From positions 310,001 to 374,000 of the forward strand of contig JAKCFM010000001.1 of NCBI GenBank assembly GCA_025041195.1: DNA of 64,000 nt, in the 5' to 3' direction. Both the position numbers and the translations under genes were made by a program. Positions 55,432-63,862 of this stretch are shown one piece after another. Origin of the DNA: Halobacteriales archaeon YIM A00013 (GTDB taxonomy: Archaea; Halobacteriota; Halobacteria; Halobacteriales; Haloarculaceae). Positions within the stretch are counted from its first letter, which is position 1. Every line of letters begins with the position of its first letter. The notes beneath the pieces were generated by a model. It did not search any database and had not been told where the DNA came from. It saw only the letters and a list, made by a program, of their open reading frames with translations.

Positions 55432-57582
55432 TCAGATATCCATTCCGAACTGTTCGAGGTTGATCGATTCGTGTTCTTCCTGCACGGCGCAGTGGAGATA
55501 CAGAGCATCGGTACCGATGGCAATCGACATCATTTCATCAGCAACTTTTAATTTAGTGAGGAAGAAGAACGCACCCAAATCGTAGTAGTTCTTCGCTTCC
55601 CTGGTAGTCTCTTTAATAGCGTAACAAAGGATGTTCTCCTGGGCCAATCCCTCACGTAAGTGCTCAATGCTCGTGATTCGTTTCGAACCGTCCGTAACAT
55701 CGAGATCGACAGAGAGACCACTCACAATCTCTGGGGAACGGGTACGTCTATGTTGTCCATCATCGCTTCGTAACCACGCGTATATATCAGTACCAGCTTC
55801 CAGCGCTACGTCGCGTCCGTATCCTTCGTCGTCGGTGTCTATCGTGCCATTGTAGGTACAGTATCCCACGACGTACGGCTCTGCTTGTTCAATGTCGTCG
55901 TTGTGTTCGTCCGGAACGACTTGTTTGAATTCGTCATTTGAGAGGAATTCGACGTCTCCGTATCGAAGTAAATAGAACAAGTTGTACGTTTTGACAGGGT
56001 TTTCAGCGTCAGTTCTTTGATCGTACACGAGCACTGAAATCGAATCACCACGATACCACCTCAGCGTTTGATCAACCCGCTCGTTGATGATATCTACATA
56101 TCGCTCGATATCTGACCGGTTAATGTGCTTTTCTTCCGAGCCGTAGTGCTGAGTAATGCGTTCCCAACCTTTCTCCCGGATCTGAGTTGCAACTTCGGAG
56201 TTTGCGTTTCGGGCTCGCCGCTGAATGTGGTGGTATGCCTCGGCAGCCGAGTAACGCCAGTCGAACGATGCTGGGTCGCGTGGATCATGATACGCCTCGG
56301 AGAGAGTACCGGTAAGTTCGGCGCGAGAGATTCGTGTGTCACACCTTTTATCCATCAGAGCGTCTGCCACGACCGGAGGGACGTAACATCGTGCTTGTTG
56401 GCACTCTGATTTCGTTCGGAGTCGGCCAAGTCGTTGGAGAAAGCTTGATCGGTTATGAGCCGAGAACACGAGCCGATCGACATCGAAATCGATCCCGACT
56501 TCGACAGCCGAGTTGCTTACCAGCACATCAAAGTCCTCAAGCTTAGCCTGAAGATCACCACGATGCAACCCGTCAATTCGAATGACTTCGGATTCATCGA
56601 GTTCCGCGTTGAGCTGTTGATAAACCTGCTCTACCTCGTGAAGTCCATCGAGAATGAAAACGGTTCGACCTGGACGGACTGCAAAGTCGAATGTTTCTTC
56701 CCAATCTGCATCGAGTAATTTATCTACAGTCTTGAATGTTGGAGCTGATCGAATATCAAGATCAACAGGTGGCATCACGGCCGACCATCCGTCTGTCGGC
56801 GTTTCACTGTACGCTTGCTGCTCGTTAGATTCTCGAAGACCTGTAATGCGCGTGTACGATGCACTCATTGCTTGCTCGAATCGCTGTTCGAGCCGTTCGG
56901 TCGGTGTGGCACTCAATAGTATGATCCGTGAGAGTGCACATTGATACTCCGGAAGATCGTACATCTCGTCAAGCAGGAATAGTAATGTATTCTGCTCTTT
57001 TCGTTCAGCTCGATGAAATTCGTCAACGACAATTGTGTCAAACTCATCCAAAGCACGAATGCGTGCCCCTGAATCACCTGAACGCCCATACAGATGTCGG
57101 CGCATCATCACGAAGATGTCTGGATTAGTGAGGACGATCACCTGTCCATCCCCGTTCCAAACGTTCTGGCTCAAAAGCCTATGAAGACGCTCTCCATTCG
57201 AGTTGGCGTTTGGATACGCCTTTGCGTGTTCCGTCCGAAGCGAATCAGCAGTGATCGTGAGGATTTCTGTATCAGCGCTGTGGCTAGGAAACTGTGAAGC
57301 AAGCTCTCTTTCGATATTTTTCTCTTGATCGTGAATGAGTGCGTTTGTTGGGTAGATGATAAGTGTGTGGTCGCCGCTCTCAATGATCGGTGAGATCCAT
57401 GACATCGTCTTGCCTCCTCCGGTTGGACTGTCGTTTACTGCCAGAAACGAGTCCTCGTTCACGAACAGGTCACGGAGATCTTGTTGATGAGCATATGGTT
57501 TGAATTCTGCACTCTCGGCTGGATATTCGGGATCTTTGTGCTGACGAAGTTCAACGCCGGACAGATGAAGTGGATCATTCAT
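55432..57582 (-). CDS. cas3': Type I-D Cas3' helicase
   Basis: 716 residues. DExH helicase: Walker A SPTGGGKT (residues 52-59), IIYPTNALIHDQ, box II VVDEFHRAE, SAT motif LLSATPT, and later VGIDFDVDRLVF and FLQRLGRLRT. There is no HD nuclease domain; in type I-D the HD domain is in Cas10d, as seen here. It unwinds target DNA for degradation. The start lies two bases after the csc1 stop. Confidence 0.93.
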   Translation of the reverse strand: MNDPLHLSGVELRQHKDPEYPAESAEFKPYAHQQDLRDLFVNEDSFLAVNDSPTGGGKTMSWISPIIESGDHTLIIYPTNALIHDQEKNIERELASQFPSHSADTEILTITADSLRTEHAKAYPNANSNGERLHRLLSQNVWNGDGQVIVLTNPDIFVMMRRHLYGRSGDSGARIRALDEFDTIVVDEFHRAERKEQNTLLFLLDEMYDLPEYQCALSRIILLSATPTERLEQRFEQAMSASYTRITGLRESNEQQAYSETPTDGWSAVMPPVDLDIRSAPTFKTVDKLLDADWEETFDFAVRPGRTVFILDGLHEVEQVYQQLNAELDESEVIRIDGLHRGDLQAKLEDFDVLVSNSAVEVGIDFDVDRLVFSAHNRSSFLQRLGRLRTKSECQQARCYVPPVVADALMDKRCDTRISRAELTGTLSEAYHDPRDPASFDWRYSAAEAYHHIQRRARNANSEVATQIREKGWERITQHYGSEEKHINRSDIERYVDIINERVDQTLRWYRGDSISVLVYDQRTDAENPVKTYNLFYLLRYGDVEFLSNDEFKQVVPDEHNDDIEQAEPYVVGYCTYNGTIDTDDEGYGRDVALEAGTDIYAWLRSDDGQHRRTRSPEIVSGLSVDLDVTDGSKRITSIEHLREGLAQENILCYAIKETTREAKNYYDLGAFFFLTKLKVADEMMSIAIGTDALYLHCAVQEEHESINLEQFGMDI

Positions 57583-57584
57583 CG

Positions 57585-58334
57585 TTATCGTTTCATTTTA
57601 AGGAATTCCACGTCTGATGGGAGTCGGATGGCATCTTCTCTATCCTCCTCATTGTGTTCGTTCGCGCCGTCTGTCCGGCGGAGTACTACGTGCTCGCCCT
57701 CATAAGTCGCCTGCACAATTAGAGGAGTTGGACGCATTCGCTTGGTGATCAGATTCCCGGTTGGCATCCGATCGGAGTCATACACCCCGATCGGGTGACC
57801 GAGTGAGAACTCACCGCTGTCACTGTCGACATTCAGTCGTTCTATCGCTAGCTTCGCCTTGCCGCGTTTTTTTCCAAGGCGAATGTATCCAGGGACGCTA
57901 TTTGCGAGCTCGTCGGTGGGTATGCCACGGCCCAGCAGCAAACACCGAAGTGCGTTTCCGTGACCGAGGACCCGGCGGCGACCGAACGTCGGCAGGTTTT
58001 TCCCTGCATCTGGATCCTTTTCTGCAGAGTAGTTGACAGTCGCGTAGTCGTCGGTGTTCGTGTTGTAAGTGGAGGTGATTCGGTTTGCAGTACCCTCGCC
58101 TCGGCCTATTGGAGCTGCAGGTGAGACGTATACCGTTTGTGCGATCTCCGCAGTGTCATCCAGATACGTCGGGTTGAATGAACGATCTATATACCGGCCT
58201 GATGCTAATCCAAACGCATAGTAGAGCGCTGTGTTGAGAAAGTACGACTCCGTATCTGCAAGCCGACCGAGCTCGCGGCTTGCAAACCAAATCTCACCTT
58301 GCGTTCGGATCGTTACTTCGAGTGCAGACTCCAT
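57585..58334 (-). CDS. csc1: Csc1 (Cas5 subunit of type I-D)
   Basis: 249 residues. N terminus VTIRTQGEIWFASRELGRLADTESYFLNTALYYAFGLA carries the Csc1/Cas5d signature (key piece IWFASRELGRLADTE). A glycine-rich RRRVLGHGNALRC and GYIRLGKKRGKAKL follow. It caps the 5' handle of the crRNA in the effector complex. Four bases after csc2. Confidence 0.9.
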   Translation of the reverse strand: MESALEVTIRTQGEIWFASRELGRLADTESYFLNTALYYAFGLASGRYIDRSFNPTYLDDTAEIAQTVYVSPAAPIGRGEGTANRITSTYNTNTDDYATVNYSAEKDPDAGKNLPTFGRRRVLGHGNALRCLLLGRGIPTDELANSVPGYIRLGKKRGKAKLAIERLNVDSDSGEFSLGHPIGVYDSDRMPTGNLITKRMRPTPLIVQATYEGEHVVLRRTDGANEHNEEDREDAIRLPSDVEFLKMKR

Positions 58335-58337
58335 AGG

Positions 58338-59327
58338 CTACTCGTCGGCTTGCTTGATGAACGCCTGTGAGGCATCTCTCTGGGTTTCTAGGATCTCTGC
58401 GAGCGAATCTCCCGAGGCAGTTCCAATCAGTTCTGAAATCGTCTCTTCAGGCACCCGTTCAATGTCGAGCCCGCCGTGTTCTCTCTCAATTCGGTCTTCG
58501 AACGATGATTGGAGGTGCTTACTAACAGTCTCAGGATCGTGGGCAGAGGCTGTGATGACCTCCTGAATGGATTCATGAGCGGTGCTGCTGTCATTCCGAA
58601 GGCGTCGAATGATGTCTCGTGTCAGTCCAAGATTCGCAGGACCTTCTTCGCTGCCTGTATACACGCCGAGGATGTGGTTCTTCACTCGGCCGAGACGAGT
58701 GGTAGCAGCACCGTACCGCTTGTTTTTAACTGTTACACCGAGCACAAACGCGAGTTCTTCTGGCGTCGCATCCCGGAGGGTTACGACCGTCGGGAACAGC
58801 GTACCAGGTTCGAAAAAGTCGGGCTCTCGAATCGTCGGCTCAGCTTCTTTCGCGTAGTCGTCACCAGGTGCGTTCTGGAATTTGTCATCGATAGCAACTG
58901 TAGCGTCCCGAAGGGTGTATGCAGTGTCGTACATCACTCGGGACGTAATTGATAGGGAGCTATCGGCATCAGAACTCGCAGCACTACCGTAGAGCACGCA
59001 CTCAACGCACTCTTGGCACATGCTGTTGACCTGCATCGTGCAGTCGGTGTCAAGGAGATCTCGTTGGAGTGATTTTCCGAATCGGCGGTCACTGCCGGTC
59101 TGTTTTCGCATGAACAGTAGTCCTGGTGAGTATGTTTCACGATCTTCACCAGATCCGACAGCAACACTTGCAAGATCAGCATTTTCACCATCGGTCGTGA
59201 AAATTGCGTGACTCTCCAACTCTCGAAGTACGAGAATACTCGTAAAGTTGCTCTGTGGAGCGATACTCATCTCGTCACGGTGAACGGTGCCACGTTCTAG
59301 TTCTGGGTAGGTATCGTAGTCGATCAT
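58338..59327 (-). CDS. csc2: Csc2 (Cas7 subunit of type I-D)
   Basis: 329 residues, backbone protein that polymerises on crRNA. Features: RGTVHRDEMSIAPQ near residue 12, KQTGSDRRFGKSLQRDLL near residue 76, a Cys-rich MCQECVECVLYG segment that probably binds zinc, and VTVKNKRYGAATTRLGRVKNHILGVYTG (key piece KRYGAATTRLGRV). ATG 59327 (MIDYDTYPEL) lies seven bases after the cas10d stop. Confidence 0.92.
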   Translation of the reverse strand: MIDYDTYPELERGTVHRDEMSIAPQSNFTSILVLRELESHAIFTTDGENADLASVAVGSGEDRETYSPGLLFMRKQTGSDRRFGKSLQRDLLDTDCTMQVNSMCQECVECVLYGSAASSDADSSLSITSRVMYDTAYTLRDATVAIDDKFQNAPGDDYAKEAEPTIREPDFFEPGTLFPTVVTLRDATPEELAFVLGVTVKNKRYGAATTRLGRVKNHILGVYTGSEEGPANLGLTRDIIRRLRNDSSTAHESIQEVITASAHDPETVSKHLQSSFEDRIEREHGGLDIERVPEETISELIGTASGDSLAEILETQRDASQAFIKQADE

Positions 59328-59334
59328 TGTATTG

Positions 59335-62304
59335 TCAGTTGTCTTCGTTGTTTTCTTGTGTTGATTCACGCTGTAGTCTCAAAGTTGCCGCGTAAAATCC
59401 ATCCGCAAAGTTGTTTTCCCGCTGTTTCAACAGCGAGGGTTTCCCTTCACAGCGGTCGGCAAGCAGTCGGGTGGCAAAGGCCTTGGCATAGCGTTCGATC
59501 CGTTCATCGAGATAATCACCATGCTCGCTTTGCTCTGCTGGGACGCGGTACACCTGATCACTTCGTTTAGGCAGTTTCTGGAGTCGTCCTGTGATGCGTA
59601 CTTCTGCTTCACTGGTATCCATTCGAAGTTGTTTCGTGTCTTTGACTGCTTTCACTGACTCTCGAAATACACGTTCGATAGTGTGGGGCTTTTTATTACC
59701 GTACACTGGACGGATCGCGTCGTACGCGAGTTCTGCGAGCGTTGTGATGTCGTCTTTCTCGTTTGATGTCATTAGTTGGTCATTTTCACTATTATTAGCT
59801 GTTACACTCTGCTTGGCAGTCATATACCCATCAAGGTGATTCGTTTCTTCAAGCAGATATTCGGAATCTCCACCGCTATCTGGGTTCTGTGCGATCCGCT
59901 TCAGGAGATACGATCCTGGGAGTGGTTTGTTCCGTGTTGCACGGAGATATTTCGGGAACAGTGCATCCTCTCTCTTCAGCCCATAGCCGAGTTGGACGAG
60001 TGCTGCTGCCGCTCCGAGCCGACCGCTAAGGTGTTTGAGTGGGATATCATGGCCGTAGAACTCTGCAACTGTAGTGAATCCGGCATCTAATTTCACCATT
60101 TCGTGGAAATCGCGTCCACGCACATCCGGTAATGGGGAGTGGGAGATGTACGCTCTGAGTCCTATCGTGGACGCAACTGCGATCCCGATGAAGACACCGA
60201 AGAACTGGAATTCGGTCTCGTTGTCCTGGGGTTTGTAAAACGAAAGTATCCGTGTTCCGAATCCAGTGTCAACATCGAAGCCCTGACTCAACTGTTCGAC
60301 CACCGACCGGCCCCCAGAATCATCTGCGCGCGTCGCTTCCCGTAGTACCGTCGCCAGCGATGCCGAGAGTTCTTGGGTATTGGGATCGAGTGGATTGAAG
60401 TCGTCATCGATTTGTTTGGTAGCTTCGAACACGGCTTCAGCAAGCCGACCAGTTCGAGTCATTGCCTCGCCGGTAAAGCGGGCGAACACTTCGTTGGCGT
60501 ACATCGACCACATTGCCGGTGTGTAGAAGTAATCCGGTACGAGGTGGATGAACAGCCGACCATCTTCCCTGCGTGTTGCACCCGTCTCTCTGAGCGAGAA
60601 TTCTACCTGACATGGAATACACACAAGAAGATTGTCTGGTTTTCCCGCATCCGCCGGAATCCGATTGGAGTAGCCAGCTTGGAAGGTTGTGAGCGACTTC
60701 GGTGCCTTCATGTCATCCTTTCTGGTACTCGTCGTTCCCCGGTTACAGAATGTACACGTTTTCCCGCGTCTGACCGTGTGGTGCTCCTCAAATGGATCGG
60801 TGAGTGCTTCCATCTCCTCTGTTGGATCAACTGCCCGTCCGCCAATGCGGAGGATGTCGGCAATGTATGCGCGAAGTTCGGTCTCGAATTCGCCAGTGTG
60901 TTCTTCCATCACGACTTCATTCCATTCTTCCGAGATATCGTTCAATCGCTCAGCGAGAAACCCAGCCAGATTCGGAGCGGCAGGTGACCAGCTTTTCCGA
61001 CGAACGAGATCAGCGATATGCTGTCCGATGGCGTAACTGTAGTCCCACTTACCACCGGCAGTAAGACTAAGTTCATCATCTTCGAGCGCACACAGTCCCT
61101 CCATGACATCATCGTCAACGCCAAACAGCCGACAGGTCGTGGTGAGCGCGTCATCTGCGAGATCTGCATCGACGAGTGGATCGACATATGAGCGTTTTAC
61201 TGTGTATGCCAATCGCGCATATCCGGGTGCAACACGAGTCGTTGTATCGATCTCAATGGGGAGGCGTTCGTTGAGCGATTCCATTGTCTCCTGCATACTA
61301 TCGGTCGGATCGGTGGTGGGATCTGCGTCCTGTTTCGCTTTTACTGAGATCGCGAGGAGGACATTGGGCGCGCCGGCGTAGAAGAAGTCTTGATTGTTGA
61401 TCCCATAGAATCCCTGTGACCGCGTTGCAAGATTCTCTGCGAGCTGTTCACGATTCTTATACGCCGGATGTGCGTCGTTGATTTCCGTTTTGAGACGTTC
61501 GTAGATGTCTCCAATCAGTGGCTCATCTAGCTGCATGTCAGGAGCATCACTGTCTGTGAGGTACACACACCCATCCTGATAGATTAAAAACAATTCATAT
61601 TCGTTCTGCTCTGCCAGCACCATGTTAGTGACGCCGTTGAGAATGTTGGTGAACTCGCCTTTGACGTCGTCGAGTGTGTGATGGCGGAGTTCAAGGTTAG
61701 CACCTGGGTACGCGGTCGCAAGATTCGACAGATTACGGGTTCCTGCTGCTTCCTCGGGCGTTGCACACGATGCGAATCCGTCTGCGACCCGAACGAACGG
61801 CCTAAGTTTGTTGTAGGTCCGGGTGGAATGCTCTGGATTGGATTTCCAACTATTTTCATGGTCTACTGCGCATGCGTGGAAATCCTCAAGCCGAAGTGAC
61901 GGAGCGAACTCCCATAGCCCGAGGCGTGTAACGAGGGTGTCTACGGTTGCTTTGTCTATGTCGTATTCGGTGTGAACGGTAGTGTCATCTCTGAGTTTGT
62001 GAAGATCGTGGATGACAAACAGCGCTAGTGTCTGCCGGAGTTCTGTGTCTGAGAGTTCGAATGCCCCAAAAGTGGGCGCGATCGTGTTGAGTCGGGTAAT
62101 AGCGAATGCCCCACTCCGGACATGGTTCGCCATCGATTGATCGGTCAGTTCGTATTCGGCGAAGTCGATGGCACATTTTGCAGGAATGAATCCCCATCCC
62201 AAATCGATCAGCTTCGGATCAACCTCAGAAAGGAATTCAGAGAGGACATCAGTTTGAACATCCTCAAAGAGACCGAATAGATCTTCACCATCTGATGCAC
62301 TCAT
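59335..62304 (-). CDS. csc3: Cas10d/Csc3 large subunit with HD nuclease domain
   Basis: 989 residues; defines the type I-D subtype. HD nuclease elements are NHVRSG (His61) and VIHDLHKL (His99-Asp100), so target DNA cleavage is expected here rather than in Cas3'. A zinc finger is formed by CTFCNRG (near residue 516) and CIPCQVEF (near residue 560). No GGDD cyclase motif is apparent. In type I-D the small subunit Cas11d can be made from an internal start in the 3' third of this gene; I cannot place it. The start lies inside the end of the small upstream ORF. Confidence 0.92.
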   Translation of the reverse strand: MSASDGEDLFGLFEDVQTDVLSEFLSEVDPKLIDLGWGFIPAKCAIDFAEYELTDQSMANHVRSGAFAITRLNTIAPTFGAFELSDTELRQTLALFVIHDLHKLRDDTTVHTEYDIDKATVDTLVTRLGLWEFAPSLRLEDFHACAVDHENSWKSNPEHSTRTYNKLRPFVRVADGFASCATPEEAAGTRNLSNLATAYPGANLELRHHTLDDVKGEFTNILNGVTNMVLAEQNEYELFLIYQDGCVYLTDSDAPDMQLDEPLIGDIYERLKTEINDAHPAYKNREQLAENLATRSQGFYGINNQDFFYAGAPNVLLAISVKAKQDADPTTDPTDSMQETMESLNERLPIEIDTTTRVAPGYARLAYTVKRSYVDPLVDADLADDALTTTCRLFGVDDDVMEGLCALEDDELSLTAGGKWDYSYAIGQHIADLVRRKSWSPAAPNLAGFLAERLNDISEEWNEVVMEEHTGEFETELRAYIADILRIGGRAVDPTEEMEALTDPFEEHHTVRRGKTCTFCNRGTTSTRKDDMKAPKSLTTFQAGYSNRIPADAGKPDNLLVCIPCQVEFSLRETGATRREDGRLFIHLVPDYFYTPAMWSMYANEVFARFTGEAMTRTGRLAEAVFEATKQIDDDFNPLDPNTQELSASLATVLREATRADDSGGRSVVEQLSQGFDVDTGFGTRILSFYKPQDNETEFQFFGVFIGIAVASTIGLRAYISHSPLPDVRGRDFHEMVKLDAGFTTVAEFYGHDIPLKHLSGRLGAAAALVQLGYGLKREDALFPKYLRATRNKPLPGSYLLKRIAQNPDSGGDSEYLLEETNHLDGYMTAKQSVTANNSENDQLMTSNEKDDITTLAELAYDAIRPVYGNKKPHTIERVFRESVKAVKDTKQLRMDTSEAEVRITGRLQKLPKRSDQVYRVPAEQSEHGDYLDERIERYAKAFATRLLADRCEGKPSLLKQRENNFADGFYAATLRLQRESTQENNEDN

Positions 62305-62566
62305 CTTTTTCCTCCTGTTCTGACATTTCGATTACGATGTACTCGGACGGCCAGATCAGTCTTCCCGAAATTTGAAATCTTTTCCCTCTTTTGGAGATTT
62401 TTTTGTTGGAAAGGATGATATGTGACTGTCCATCCTGTGTTTCCAACTGGTGAATATATCTCGGTTCTTTCGGATATCTTGGATTTTTTGACACCCATTC
62501 TACTTGTTCGATGTCCACGATCACCTCGACTGGATTCGGTTGCATATTGATGCCAATTATTACCAC
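62285..62566 (-). CDS. Small ORF between cas6 and cas10d
   Basis: 93 codons from GTG 62566, or 86 from ATG 62545. After MQPNPVEVIVDIEQVEWV the sequence alternates polar and hydrophobic residues (HIILSNKKISKRGKRFQISGRLI then EYIVIEMSE), like a small beta-barrel. It uses AGA arginine codons heavily (several), unlike the neighbours. It overlaps the cas10d start by 20 bases, so translation may be coupled. A TACATA sequence at 62591-62596 (minus strand) lies about 26 bases before GTG 62566. It may be an accessory subunit, or a toxin controlled by the guide-like RNA next to it. I recognise no family. Confidence 0.5.
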   Translation of the reverse strand: MVIIGINMQPNPVEVIVDIEQVEWVSKNPRYPKEPRYIHQLETQDGQSHIILSNKKISKRGKRFQISGRLIWPSEYIVIEMSEQEEKDECIRW

Positions 62567-62590
62567 TCGAAGTTACTTGGTCTTTGGGCC

Positions 62591-62604
62591 TATGTAGAGA
62601 TCGA
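62591..62604 (+). promoter_or_regulatory. Site matched by the pseudo-spacer
   Basis: TATGTAGAGATCGA matches the first 14 bases of the pseudo-spacer (TATGTCGAGATAGA, from 62688) at all positions except 6 and 12. It overlaps a TATA-like sequence of the minus strand located about 26 bases before the small ORF, and is about 30 bases to the right of AATTATTA, which could be a plus-strand promoter. Confidence 0.6.
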
Positions 62605-62650
62605 CGCAATTCGCGATAAGCAAAATCGCAGTATTGATATGATTTTCCGT

Positions 62651-62740
62651 CCCATTGGTTATTGGGAATCCAATACGGGATTGAAATTATGTCGAGATAG
62701 AAATCGTCACTAGGAAACCCATACGGGATTCTCATTTTTC
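62651..62740 (+). ncRNA. CreA-like guide RNA candidate with two degenerate CRISPR repeats
   Basis: On the + strand, CCAATACGGGATTGAAAT (62670-62687) equals the 3' half of the array repeat in crRNA sense, with handle ATTGAAAT. A short pseudo-spacer starts at 62688. Then CTAGGAAACCCATACGGGAT (62710-62729) equals most of a second repeat, followed by TTTTT (62735-62739), a plausible terminator. The loop ATAC resembles the atypical array 3 repeat at 52384. The element overlaps the cas6 stop codon and runs against the cas operon. Possible promoter TTGATATG near 62634. In Haloarcula type I-B the CreTA module occupies the same gap between cas6 and cas8. Confidence 0.65.
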
Positions 62741-63580
62741 TACCACCACATCAATAGTTCCGCAGCCACGGGCAACGAAGCCACCTACACCAGCATACTC
62801 TCCGAACAACGCAAGAGCTGTTACCGCTGTCCGGATTGCCTCGCTTGCACCTTTGAACTTATAGGTGCATTGTCCAGAGAAGCCCTGGCGTTGGATGGGT
62901 CTACCATCTTCACCCCGGTTCACGAGCACGCTATCGGAGTCAAGCGTCCGAAAGTCGGGTTTCTCGATGAGGTTCTGCTCGAAGTCCTCTCGAACCAATC
63001 CCAATTCGAGTTCATCGGCCTTCTCTGCTGGAACTGTCTTATTCCATCTGCGCAGTAGAGAACGGAACGTGCTAGCCCTGTGTGGGAACATCGTGGTGAT
63101 CTCAGGTGTTTCTCGGATACACGTTGGCGTCCGGAATTCCATTTCTATCTCGAAGTTCGGCGGGAGATCATCCACGACCTCAGCTGCGTCGGTTAACAGC
63201 TCCTCATGTGTTCTGTTTGTGCTCGCGAAATTGCGCACCTGGAAAACCCCGTTATAGAGTTCCAGCGAATCGCCGCTGAATACGAATGCGTCAGCGAGCG
63301 CTTCAAACACCTCTTGGTCACGAGGATCTGTGACACCCAGGGTGAGTTCGTAGGTTTCGTCATTCACCACCCGCTGGTGGTGATCCCGATCGCTCGAAGC
63401 AAACGTTCCCAGCAAGCCACTATTATGGAGGCTTCCGATTGGTGAATCGTGAATGTGCGAACTCAGCGAATCAGATACGTCACCGAGCTTTGATAGGAGC
63501 GCACCGTACGTCTGGTACCCGTTCCATGTCGGGATGTGAAACGGTCGTTCTGGCTCCAGTTCGAGGGTGATATGTCTCAT
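62732..63580 (-). CDS. cas6: CRISPR RNA endonuclease Cas6
   Basis: 282 residues; two ferredoxin-like folds with the glycine-rich loop FGEYAGVGGFVARGCGTIDV near the C terminus. His25-region HIPTWNGYQTYG at the N terminus and conserved ARTF-like RASTFRSLLRRWN near residue 167. It cuts the repeat to leave the ATTGAAAC handle. First gene of the cas operon; its stop codon lies within the second degenerate repeat described next to it. Which histidine is catalytic cannot be decided by eye. Confidence 0.9.
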   Translation of the reverse strand: MRHITLELEPERPFHIPTWNGYQTYGALLSKLGDVSDSLSSHIHDSPIGSLHNSGLLGTFASSDRDHHQRVVNDETYELTLGVTDPRDQEVFEALADAFVFSGDSLELYNGVFQVRNFASTNRTHEELLTDAAEVVDDLPPNFEIEMEFRTPTCIRETPEITTMFPHRASTFRSLLRRWNKTVPAEKADELELGLVREDFEQNLIEKPDFRTLDSDSVLVNRGEDGRPIQRQGFSGQCTYKFKGASEAIRTAVTALALFGEYAGVGGFVARGCGTIDVVVEK

Positions 63581-63862
63581 CAGTAGTTGGTCTCACCTCC
63601 CTCCGATTCCACTTGCCCTCCCACATCCATCCAGGGCGCAGCAGGTACCACGCACACTGAATGTCGGTGGTTGACGTCAGGGTGGATCGGCCACAATGAT
63701 TTAGTTGGTTTACTTCTCATCTACTACACACTCTCCCAACGACTGTTTGTAACTAAATTGTTCCGGTTCTCTGATATGATTCCAATTGAATGGAATCGTA
63801 CTGTTGCGATTACGGAGATGTGAAACGATATTGCTTTGTTAAATGCGAAAGATCGTCTTGTT
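63581..63862. promoter_or_regulatory. Divergent promoter region of the cas operon and csa3
   Basis: About 280 bases between cas6 and the csa3-like gene. It is AT-rich in the right half; TTAAAT at 63837-63842 lies some 21-26 bases before GTG 63863 and suits a leaderless csa3 transcript. A regulator of the Csa3 type commonly controls such divergent promoters. I see no copy of the array-leader inverted repeat here. Confidence 0.5.

Noticed and set aside
62301-62735. 144-codon minus-strand frame starting at the cas6 stop (MRIPYGFPSDD)
   Set aside because: Its first part only translates the degenerate repeats and the matched site; composition is not protein-like, and the other frame of the same DNA looks coding.
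53543-63580. Type I-B assignment of the cas operon
   Set aside because: The large subunit has its own HD domain and the helicase has none, and csc1/csc2 are present, so the operon is type I-D.
63587-63823. 78-codon plus-strand frame upstream of cas6
   Set aside because: No recognisable sequence; region serves better as a divergent promoter.
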